Positions 15,715 through 23,023 of a DNA stretch of 64,000 nucleotides are shown in pieces. The stretch lies in contig JAWKHH010000003.1 of assembly GCA_041394945.1 (NCBI GenBank), positions 186,001-250,000 of the forward strand, given 5' to 3'. A program made the translations under genes and the position numbers. The stretch comes from Bryobacteraceae bacterium (GTDB lineage: Bacteria; Acidobacteriota; Terriglobia; Bryobacterales; Bryobacteraceae). The notes under the pieces are model-generated. The model did no database searches, had not been told where the DNA came from, and saw only the letters and a program-made list of their open reading frames with translations. Each line of letters begins with the position of its first letter. Positions within the stretch are counted from its first letter, which is position 1.

Positions 15715-16002
15715 GTGGCGAAGATCAGTTGGTTTGACGATGCGGATTTGCCGGTGATCGACGAGCAGGTGCACAAGCTTGAATCCTTCACGGCGGCGAT
15801 GGCCGACGGCGTCATCAGCCGTCAGGAGCTCGAACAGCAGCAGGAGCACCTGGTGGGAGTGATGAAAGACGTCGAGGGCCTGCTCGACGAGAAGCAGCAT
15901 GAGCGCGTCACGCGGCTTCTCGTGGAACTGAGCGCCTACAACGTGATGCGCACCCTGCACGAGTTGCAGGCCGAGCGCATGCGCCGGTTCACGGGAAATT
16001 AA
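15715..16002 (+). CDS. small helical protein (95 aa), last gene of the PspA-ABC-AAA operon
   Basis: Begins at GTG 15715 with GGGAG 8 nt upstream, 12 bp after the AAA+ gene. The 95-residue product (start MAKISWFDDADLPVIDEQVHKL) is acidic, soluble and predicted helical, with the heptad-like stretch ISRQELEQQQEHLVGVMKDVEGLL and a basic end (RMRRFTGN). No known family recognised. Size and position suggest a cofactor or regulator of the AAA+ ATPase. Confidence 0.7.
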   Translation: MAKISWFDDADLPVIDEQVHKLESFTAAMADGVISRQELEQQQEHLVGVMKDVEGLLDEKQHERVTRLLVELSAYNVMRTLHELQAERMRRFTGN

Positions 16003-16010
16003 CATGTATA

Positions 16011-16032
16011 AACACCGTCGGAAGAAGGTGTT
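16011..16032 (+). terminator. weak hairpin after the PspA-ABC-AAA operon
   Basis: AACACC (16011-16016) pairs with GGTGTT (16027-16032) around a 10-nt loop, 8 bp after the stop of the last operon gene, followed by AAAAC rather than a T-run. It marks the likely end of the operon but is not a strong intrinsic terminator. Confidence 0.35.
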
Positions 16033-16050
16033 AAAACAAACCTGACAGGG

Positions 16051-16079
16051 TTGTATTGAACTTCTCACAAAACTAGGAT
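16051..16079 (+). promoter_or_regulatory. candidate sigma70-type promoter for the CHRD gene
   Basis: TTGTAT (16051-16056), 17-bp spacer, TAGGAT (16074-16079), 58 bp upstream of the CHRD-protein ATG. Both boxes deviate from consensus; the surrounding AT-richness in an otherwise GC-rich window supports a promoter here. Confidence 0.3.
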
Positions 16080-16137
16080 CGAGAGTGATCCAGCGATACC
16101 AGATCCAAGATCGATTCTGAAGGAGACAATACCAACT

Positions 16138-16776
16138 ATGAAGAAAATGGCGATCGCATACGCGATCCTCGCAGTTACTCCCGTGCTCGTGTTTGCGCAG
16201 GGCGAGCGCACCACGGTCCGCACACTGCATTGCCTGATGAGCCCCTCCAAGGAGACCCCGGCCGTGAAGACTACGGCAATGGGCGCCTGCGCGGTTGAGA
16301 TCACCGCACGGCGCGACGCCGACAACAACATCCTCTCGGCGTACGTCGACTTCCGTATCACGCACTATCTCGGACAGGCCGAAGGCCTCACCGGACTCCA
16401 CATCCATCGGGGTGCGGAGGGCGTGGCTGGGCCGGTAGTGATCAATTCCGGCCTGCGCGGTCCGGTGGCAACCGCTGCCGGCGACGGCTCCGTGTTTTAC
16501 CAGGTGGAAGTGACCGACGCGGCGCAGATAGCAATCCTCAACGCGATCATGGCGAATCCGGCCGGCTACTACGTGAATATGCACAGCCAGACCAACCCCG
16601 GCGGAATCATCCGCGGCCAGTTGAGCGACGGTCCGGCGTCGGCCGCGTCGGTCTCCGCACTCAACACGCGGCTCGACGCCACCGATAGCACGATCGCTTC
16701 GCTCAAATCCGCCGTCGACGCCACCACGGCGCTGCTGCGATCGGTCGCCTTCCGGCTCGGCATCGCTGTCCAGTAA
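16138..16776 (+). CDS. secreted CHRD-domain protein
   Basis: A 212-residue exported protein (signal peptide MKKMAIAYAILAVTPVLVFAQG) with a CHRD domain around residues 30-165: LTGLHIHRGAEGVAGPVVINSG, then ANPAGYYVNMHSQTNPGGIIRGQL, the strongly conserved end of this domain. CHRD domains are extracellular modules of unknown biochemical role in bacteria. The C-terminal ~45 residues are helical (LNTRLDATDSTIASLKSAVDATTALL), possibly an oligomerisation coil. A Shine-Dalgarno (AAGGAGA) precedes the ATG, and the gene ends just before a strong hairpin. Confidence 0.88.
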   Translation: MKKMAIAYAILAVTPVLVFAQGERTTVRTLHCLMSPSKETPAVKTTAMGACAVEITARRDADNNILSAYVDFRITHYLGQAEGLTGLHIHRGAEGVAGPVVINSGLRGPVATAAGDGSVFYQVEVTDAAQIAILNAIMANPAGYYVNMHSQTNPGGIIRGQLSDGPASAASVSALNTRLDATDSTIASLKSAVDATTALLRSVAFRLGIAVQ

Positions 16777-16800
16777 GACGCTGCTCTCCGGCGACATTCA

Positions 16801-16830
16801 CCGGCGCCCCACAACGCAAAGGGGCGCCGG
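16801..16830. terminator. perfect 10-bp hairpin between convergent genes
   Basis: CCGGCGCCCC (16801-16810) and GGGGCGCCGG (16821-16830) form a perfect stem with a 10-nt loop. It lies between the ends of the CHRD gene and the convergent symporter gene, the expected place for a bidirectional terminator. There is no adjacent T-run. Confidence 0.6.
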
Positions 16831-16873
16831 CCGCCGGAACCCGGAAGGTGCGGCGGCATCGGCCAGCGGATTG

Positions 16874-18553
16874 TCAATCCAGCCAGAAACTGAAGTATAG
16901 GTAAACCGCGAGGACCAAGCCGACGACGACGGCGGTCATCGCGAGTTCGCGAGTCCCCCAACTGGCGCGGTTCTCCGCCCGTTGGGCTTCGGTGGTGGAC
17001 GCATAGGTGAGTCCCTCCACTTGCGCGGCGGAGGGAGCCGGAGTCATCATCGACACGGTCCAGACGAGCGCGGCGCTGAACAGGAACAGCGCGCCGGAAA
17101 AGTAGTACGCGTTGAAGTTGCCGATCGCTTCGAAAATGCCCTCGCCGCCGGACGACCCGCTCTTGACGATGGTCTGAATCGTCAGCTTGGCGAAGCCGAG
17201 CAGGAAACCGACGCCGAGGCCCGCAAGCGCTGCCTCCTTGGTGACCCGAGCAGAAAAGAGTCCAAGCAGAAAGACGGCCGTGATGGGCGGCGCGAGGAAC
17301 CCCTGGACGTTCTGGAGATAGTCGTAGAGTCCGGTGTTGGCCTCGGAGATCTTCTTCATGATCGGGATCCAGACGATGCCGCAGCCGACAACGACGGCGG
17401 TGGCCAGCCGGCCTACGCGCACCAGGCGGGCTTCCGTCTCGCCGGGCCTTAGCTTCTCGTAGATATCCACGGTGAACAGCGTCGCGCAGGAGTTGAACAG
17501 CGACGCAAGCGACGACATGAGCGCGGAGAGCAGGCCGGCTACGACGAGTCCGCGCAGGCCCACCGGAAGCAGCGCCTGCACCATGGTGGCGAACACGGCA
17601 TCGCCGAGGATGCCGGCGCCGTCGGTTTTCTGCGGGATGGCGATGAGGCCTTTCTGATGCAGCGCGTAGCCGATCATGCCCGGGACGAGAAAGATCATCA
17701 CGGGCCAGACCTTGAGGAAGCCGCCCCAGATGGCGCCCATGCGCGCGTCGGTAAGGCTTCGCGCGGCGAGTGTGCGCTGGACGATGTACTGGTCCGTGCA
17801 CCAATACCAGATGCCGATAACCGGTGAAGCGATCATGACGGCAAGCCAGGGGAAGTTCGGGTCCGTGTTGGGACGCCAAAGGGCGAATTGCTCGGCTTGG
17901 GGTTGAAGGCCCGCCACGAGTTCACCCCATCCGCCAAGCTTCGACAGGCCGAGCGCGGTGATGAGCGCGGAACCGATGAGGAGCACGAACGTCTGGGCGA
18001 CTTCGGTGTAGACAACGGCGCGGAGTCCTCCGAGGATCGTGTAGATGCCGGTGAGGATGACCGTGGAGAAAGCGCCGATCCAGAAGGCGTTATCCGGAGC
18101 GCCAAACGTATCCGGCAACAAGGTTTGAAACACGATCGCGCCGGCGTAGATGGTGACGGAAACCTTGGTGAAGACGTAGGCGACGAGGCTGACGACGGAG
18201 AGCACCCAACGGGTCTTCGAGTCGAAGCGGCGCTCCAGGAACTCGGGCATGGTGAAGACGCCGCTGCGGTAGTAGAAAGGAACGAAGACCCACGCGAGCA
18301 GAAGCATGATCCAAGCGTGAAGTTCCCAGTGCGCCTGAGCCATGCCGTTGGTGGCGCCGGAGCCGGCGAGGCCGACGATGTGTTCGCTGCCGATGTTCGA
18401 TGCGAACAGGGAACAGCCGACGACGAACCAGCCGACGTGGCGGCCGGCCAGGAAGTAGTCCGAAGTGGTTTGCTGCTGCTGGGCGGCGCGCCAGACGATG
18501 GCGACGATGATCGAGAAATATGCCGCTACGACAACCCAGTCGAAGGTCTGCAT
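16874..18553 (-). CDS. sodium/solute symporter (SSS/SGLT family)
   Basis: A 559-residue integral membrane protein with about 13-14 helices. Family markers include DYFLAGRHVGWFVVGCSLFASNIGSEHIVGLAGSG split over helices 2-3, with the sodium-site text GLAGSGA, and YTILGGLRAVVYTEVAQ in the middle, typical of SGLT-type sugar or myo-inositol transporters. ATG 18553 (MQTFDW) is chosen; the frame extends upstream to a TTG at 18574 without better signals. Substrate is probably a sugar or polyol taken up with Na+, but specificity cannot be read from sequence. Confidence 0.92.
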   Translation of the reverse strand: MQTFDWVVVAAYFSIIVAIVWRAAQQQQTTSDYFLAGRHVGWFVVGCSLFASNIGSEHIVGLAGSGATNGMAQAHWELHAWIMLLLAWVFVPFYYRSGVFTMPEFLERRFDSKTRWVLSVVSLVAYVFTKVSVTIYAGAIVFQTLLPDTFGAPDNAFWIGAFSTVILTGIYTILGGLRAVVYTEVAQTFVLLIGSALITALGLSKLGGWGELVAGLQPQAEQFALWRPNTDPNFPWLAVMIASPVIGIWYWCTDQYIVQRTLAARSLTDARMGAIWGGFLKVWPVMIFLVPGMIGYALHQKGLIAIPQKTDGAGILGDAVFATMVQALLPVGLRGLVVAGLLSALMSSLASLFNSCATLFTVDIYEKLRPGETEARLVRVGRLATAVVVGCGIVWIPIMKKISEANTGLYDYLQNVQGFLAPPITAVFLLGLFSARVTKEAALAGLGVGFLLGFAKLTIQTIVKSGSSGGEGIFEAIGNFNAYYFSGALFLFSAALVWTVSMMTPAPSAAQVEGLTYASTTEAQRAENRASWGTRELAMTAVVVGLVLAVYLYFSFWLD

Positions 18554-18608
18554 CCCTGACAGGATACACCTCAAGGACGAGGTTGAGCGCCGATATGCGG
18601 CGCGCGGA

Positions 18609-18638
18609 TTGACTCGCGGGCACTCGGCGGCGTAAGCT
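18609..18638 (+). promoter_or_regulatory. candidate promoter of the PadR-ADOP pair
   Basis: TTGACT (18609-18614), 18-bp spacer, TAAGCT (18633-18638), 13 nt before the PadR ATG. There is no visible Shine-Dalgarno in the short gap, so the transcript would have a very short or no leader. The -10 box is poor. Confidence 0.3.
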
Positions 18639-18651
18639 AAGAATTCTTTGT

Positions 18652-18987
18652 ATGGGACGCAAGCCCAAAAAGAACGATTCGCTGCCCGGCTCGCTGGACA
18701 TGCTGATTCTGCGGACGCTGTCGGCGCGCAACCTCCACGGCTACGGCATTGTCCAGTTCATTCAAGAGTCGTCCGCCAACGAACTCCTCGTCGAGGAAGG
18801 CTCGCTGTACCCGGCTCTCCAGCGCCTGGAGCTGAACGGCTGGATCGAGGGCGACTGGGGCGTGACGGCGAACAACCGGCGGGCGCGGATCTACAAGATC
18901 ACGGCGGCGGGCCGCAAGCAATTGGCCGTTGAAACCCGGAAGTACGCGAAACTCACGCTGGCGATCGCCCGTGTGATGGGAGCGTAG
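18652..18987 (+). CDS. PadR-family transcriptional regulator
   Basis: A 111-residue winged-helix protein: GSLDMLILRTLSARNLHGYGI (helix 1-2), VEEGSLYPALQRLELNGWIEG (recognition helix and wing) and a C-terminal dimer helix. It matches the short PadR type that is paired with duplicated orphan permeases in Acidobacteriota. The ADOP permease gene begins 2 bp downstream of the stop, so the pair is one operon, and the regulator is expected to control it. Confidence 0.93.
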   Translation: MGRKPKKNDSLPGSLDMLILRTLSARNLHGYGIVQFIQESSANELLVEEGSLYPALQRLELNGWIEGDWGVTANNRRARIYKITAAGRKQLAVETRKYAKLTLAIARVMGA

Positions 18988-18989
18988 TG

Positions 18990-21728
18990 ATGGGCATGCT
19001 GCTAAGACGGCTGCGTTATTGGACGGAGAACTCCCGGCGCGGCGACGTCCTGCGGCAGGAAATCGAGTTCCACCTCGCCGAGAAGGCGGCGGAACTCCAA
19101 GCCGGCGGCATGCCGGCGGAGCGAGCGCGAGCGGAAGCACGGCGGCGATTCGGCAACGCCGGGCTGGCATACGAAGAGTCACGGGAGGTCTGGATGACGC
19201 GGTTTTGGTCGGAACTTGGCCAGGATATTCGGTTTGCGTTTCGAACGATCGCCGCCAACAAGGCATTCACCGCGTTGGCGATCCTGTCGCTGGCGCTGGG
19301 GATCGGCGCCAACACGGCAATCTACAGCCTGATGGAATCCATTCTGTTGCGCTCTCTGCCGGTGGCCCGCCCCGAATCGCTGGTGGTGTTGAATTGGCAG
19401 AGCCAATCCCCGCAGAACGCCGAGAAGCAATGGGAGCACGTCGTACACGGGGTGCAAGGCATCATGTGGCCGGGCAACAAGGGTTATCTGGTCACCGGGA
19501 TGTTCCCGTACGGCGCGTTCGAAACGCTGCGCGAAGACAAGACCATCTTCTCCGCGCTCTTCGGATACTTCGACGCACGGAACCGTACGCTCTCCGTCCA
19601 CGGACAGGCCGCCGGCGCAAGCATGGAGTATGTAACGGGCGGGTACTTTCGCGGGCTCGGAGTGTCGCCGGCGGCGGGCCGTCTGATCGATTCCGACGAC
19701 GATCTTCCGGGTGCGGCGCCGGTGGCCGTGGTCAGCTTCACCGCAAGCCAGCGGCTCTTTGGGGGGCCGGCGAACGCGATCGGACAATCGGTTCTCGTCG
19801 ACAGCGTCCCTTTCACGGTGGTCGGCGTGGCGCCTCCGGAATTCTTCGGCGTGGACCCGGCGGCGTCACCGGACCTGTACCTTCCTCTGCGTACGAATCT
19901 GCTAGTCGAAGGGCCTGAATCGGCTCGCGCGTATTCCGACAGCAATTTCTACTGGCTCGAAATGATGGGGCGATTGCGTCCCGGCGTCAGCATGCAGCAG
20001 GCGCAGGCGGCGCTGGAGCCTCGTTTTCGGGAGTGGGTCGCCACCACGGCGAAGACCGCGGGCGAACGCGCCAAGCTGCCGGCGCTCGTGTTGAATCCCG
20101 GGGCCGCGGGACTGGGCCGCTTGCGCCGCGCGTATTCCAAGCCGCTGTTCGTGTTGCTGGCGATGGTGGGATTGATCCTGGCGATCACGTGCGCGAACAT
20201 CGCCAACCTGCTGTTGGCAAGGGCGGCCGCGAGACGTCGGGAGATTGCGGTGCGGCTCAGCCTTGGAGCAGGACGATTCCGCGTGGTGCGGCAGTTGCTG
20301 ACCGAGAGCGTGGTGCTGGCGTCTCTGGGCGGAGCACTCGGCGTGCTGTTCGCCAACTGGAGCGTGCGTGCGCTGACACTGCTGTTCTCCAAGGGGCAGG
20401 AGAACTTCACGCTGCACGCGGAACTGAACTGGAACATCCTTGCCGTGACAGCGGCGCTCTCGGTGGTGTGCGGCCTGCTCTTCGGCCTCGTTCCAGCGAT
20501 TCAATCAACGGGTCCGGACGTAGCGCCCGCGCTCAAGAGCGGCCGCGGCATTTCGCCGCGCCGTTCGCAGCAGGTTCTGGTGATCGCCCAGATCGCGATG
20601 TCGTTCGTCATCCTGGCCGCCGCAGGATTGTTCGTGCGGACGCTCGACAAGCTTCACTCCGTCCAACTGGGATACGGCCGCGAGAACATCCTCCTCTTCT
20701 CTCTGAATGCGCGCCAAGCCGGGTACCGCGAACCGCAGATGGCCGCCTTGCATGCGGACCTGCGCGAGCGTTTCGAATCGATTCCCGGCGTGCTCAGCGC
20801 AACGCTCTCGCATTCCTCGATCATCAGCGCCGGTCGCGCCGGCAGGCCCGTGAAGGGCGCAATGAAGATCGGCGCGGTTACCATTGATGGCGCGCATGTG
20901 ATGGCCGCCGGTCCGGGTTTTCTCACGACGATGCAGATTCCAATCCTCGCCGGACGCGAAATCACCGGCCGCGACCAACCAGGTTCCACGCCGGCGGCCG
21001 TGATCAGCGAGCAACTCGCGCGGACCTACTTCGGGAACGAGAATCCGGTTGGCCGTCGCATTGCGCTTCCGGAGGAGCGGCGCGATCTCGAAATCGTCGG
21101 CGTCTCGGCGAACCTGCGGTACGGCGGCCTCAAAGGGGAAGACGAAGGAGGCATGACCGTGTTCGTGGCGGCGAGCCAGTTTCCGACGGACCGCGCGACC
21201 TATGCGCTGCGAACGTCGGGCGACCCGCTGCGTTACGTCAGGATCGTGCACGAGATCGTGCACCAGACGGATTCACGCATACCCGTCACGAACATCATCA
21301 CCCAGGCCGCCGAGATCGACCGGACCATCAACCGGGAACTTACGTTCGCGAAACTCTGCGCGGGTTTCGCAATCCTCGCTCTACTGACCGCGTGCGTGGG
21401 GCTCTACGGGACGATGTCGTACAACGTGGAGCGGCAAGTGAGCGAGATTGGAATTCGCATGGCGCTCGGCGCACGGCGCGGCGCGGTGGTGTGGATGGTT
21501 CTGCGCCGCGTTCTGGCGCTGGCGGCGGTCGGACTCGCGATCAGCGTGCCGGTCGCCTTGATTGCGTTCCGGCTGATCAAATCGTTTCTGTTCCAGACCG
21601 AGCCCCATGACCCGGCCGCGTTGGCGGCGGCCGGCGCAGTACTACTCGCGGCGGCCCTGCTCGCCGGCTATGGGCCGGCAAGGCGAGCGTCGCGGATCGA
21701 TCCACTGAAAGCTCTGCGTCAGGAATAA
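18990..21728 (+). CDS. acidobacterial duplicated orphan permease (ADOP), MacB/FtsX type
   Basis: A 912-residue protein. Residues 1-65 are the soluble permease-prefix domain (RQEIEFHLAEKAAELQAGGMP, ARRRFGN). A first transmembrane helix (TALAILSLALGIGANTAIYSL) leads into a MacB-type periplasmic domain, then an FtsX unit (LLAMVGLILAITCANIANLLLARAAARRREIAVRLSLGAGR in pieces), a second periplasmic domain and a second FtsX unit near the end (MSYNVERQVSEIGIRMALGARR). No ATPase gene is adjacent, hence 'orphan'. Such proteins are highly expanded in Acidobacteriota; export of peptides or macrolides is assumed, not shown. ATG 18990 is used; GTG 18987 overlaps the regulator stop. Confidence 0.93.
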   Translation: MGMLLRRLRYWTENSRRGDVLRQEIEFHLAEKAAELQAGGMPAERARAEARRRFGNAGLAYEESREVWMTRFWSELGQDIRFAFRTIAANKAFTALAILSLALGIGANTAIYSLMESILLRSLPVARPESLVVLNWQSQSPQNAEKQWEHVVHGVQGIMWPGNKGYLVTGMFPYGAFETLREDKTIFSALFGYFDARNRTLSVHGQAAGASMEYVTGGYFRGLGVSPAAGRLIDSDDDLPGAAPVAVVSFTASQRLFGGPANAIGQSVLVDSVPFTVVGVAPPEFFGVDPAASPDLYLPLRTNLLVEGPESARAYSDSNFYWLEMMGRLRPGVSMQQAQAALEPRFREWVATTAKTAGERAKLPALVLNPGAAGLGRLRRAYSKPLFVLLAMVGLILAITCANIANLLLARAAARRREIAVRLSLGAGRFRVVRQLLTESVVLASLGGALGVLFANWSVRALTLLFSKGQENFTLHAELNWNILAVTAALSVVCGLLFGLVPAIQSTGPDVAPALKSGRGISPRRSQQVLVIAQIAMSFVILAAAGLFVRTLDKLHSVQLGYGRENILLFSLNARQAGYREPQMAALHADLRERFESIPGVLSATLSHSSIISAGRAGRPVKGAMKIGAVTIDGAHVMAAGPGFLTTMQIPILAGREITGRDQPGSTPAAVISEQLARTYFGNENPVGRRIALPEERRDLEIVGVSANLRYGGLKGEDEGGMTVFVAASQFPTDRATYALRTSGDPLRYVRIVHEIVHQTDSRIPVTNIITQAAEIDRTINRELTFAKLCAGFAILALLTACVGLYGTMSYNVERQVSEIGIRMALGARRGAVVWMVLRRVLALAAVGLAISVPVALIAFRLIKSFLFQTEPHDPAALAAAGAVLLAAALLAGYGPARRASRIDPLKALRQE

Positions 21729-21900
21729 CCACCCTTGGGAACCCTAGCTGGCACGATGCTGTCCCCTACGACGACAGCCGCGATCTCGACAGCCTTCGCC
21801 GCCGAGGCTCAGCCTGTCGCAAGTCAGCCTACCCGCAGCGTCTCAAACCTCCACCCCCAGTCCGGCAGATTTCTCTTGACTGGAACTACTCAGATGACTG

Positions 21901-22959
21901 CTAGGCGAGAGCCGGCAGGTTCGCGCGCGCCCAGTCGATGCTCCGCTGATTGAGGTCGTCCTCGAGCGCCAACACTTGCGCGGGAGTGAGTCCGGAGGTC
22001 CGCGGCAGAGGCTGCTTCGGCGGATGAGTGCGGATCCAATGCACCAGCATCGCCAGGTCCCGCGGCGGCACGGGGCTCTTGTCGTCGTAGACCCGCCAGT
22101 ATTGCTCCGTGAAAATAGGAACCTTCAGCGGATCGCGGGTGAGCATCTCGAGCTGGAACAGCATCTTCGGATTCCGCTTCTGCAGCATCGCGACGATCAT
22201 CGGCAGGTCGTTGTGGCCTTCGCCCAGAGGCACTTCGGAAAGCAGAATACCGTCGTCGTAGAACTCAGCCCCGATATCTTTGAAGCTCACGAAGATCGTG
22301 TAGGGCGCGAGCGTTTCGATGGTTTGCATCGGCGACTCGATCAGCGACACGTTGTTCACCATGTCGAGACAGACGCCCACCCACTCGCTGCCAGTGGATT
22401 TCACCCAGTCGACGAGTTCCTGGCTCCGCCAGCCCTTGTGGTTCTCAATCGCAAGGGGCATCTTGTACTTGCGCAGGATCGGCTCGGCGCGCCGCACGGC
22501 GGCCTTGCAGGTGGCGTCGAAATCGTGGAACTCGGCGGCGTTCTTGAACTGCTCGTAGCGGCGGCCGGAGAAGGGATCGTGCACGCAGACAACGCGGCCG
22601 TCCATTTCGGCGCAGGCTTTCACTGCCGCTTCGTACTTGGGAAGAGCATCGTCGCTGCGCGGCGTGCGGAGGCCGACGGTGAGCCGCATATCGTACTTGT
22701 TGATCTGGTCGCGGAGGGCCTTCACCGAAGCCGGGTCGAGGTCCGCGGGAAGAGACGTGTGAGCGCCGCCGAGGCCCTTTTCGTGACAGTACTCGACGAT
22801 GTCCCATTCCTTGCCGGCGGCCCTGGTGGCGCGGATGCGGGCGGTGAGGCCAGGCCCAGCCGAACCCATGTTCCTCAGCACCTTTCCTCCGGCGGCTGAG
22901 GCGGCCGGCATCGCGGCGACAGCGGCGGCGGTTTGCAGAACGTGGCGTCGGGTGATCAT
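21901..22959 (-). CDS. Tat-exported TIM-barrel sugar phosphate isomerase/epimerase-like protein
   Basis: A 352-residue protein with a twin-arginine-type leader (MITRRHVLQTAAAVAAMPAASA) and an AP-endonuclease-2/xylose-isomerase-like TIM barrel: MPLAIENHKGWRSQELVDWV, VGVCLDMVNN and FVSFKDIGAEF carry the usual E-H-D-K/E residues at strand ends. Exported members are common in Acidobacteriota and Planctomycetes, where they may act on sugars outside the cytoplasm. ATG 22959 follows AAGGAAG; upstream in-frame sequence is ignored. Divergent from the serine hydrolase at 23024. Confidence 0.85.
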   Translation of the reverse strand: MITRRHVLQTAAAVAAMPAASAAGGKVLRNMGSAGPGLTARIRATRAAGKEWDIVEYCHEKGLGGAHTSLPADLDPASVKALRDQINKYDMRLTVGLRTPRSDDALPKYEAAVKACAEMDGRVVCVHDPFSGRRYEQFKNAAEFHDFDATCKAAVRRAEPILRKYKMPLAIENHKGWRSQELVDWVKSTGSEWVGVCLDMVNNVSLIESPMQTIETLAPYTIFVSFKDIGAEFYDDGILLSEVPLGEGHNDLPMIVAMLQKRNPKMLFQLEMLTRDPLKVPIFTEQYWRVYDDKSPVPPRDLAMLVHWIRTHPPKQPLPRTSGLTPAQVLALEDDLNQRSIDWARANLPALA

Positions 22960-23023
22960 CGGGGAGCTTCCTTTTCCACGGTCGATTATGTCACAGCGAA
23001 CCACCGTGATATACCAATTAGCG

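Noticed and set aside
21729..21900. 72-codon frame after the ADOP gene
   Set aside because: Low-complexity Ser/Thr/Ala text, no start signal, and overlaps the end of the epimerase-like gene. Treated as non-coding.
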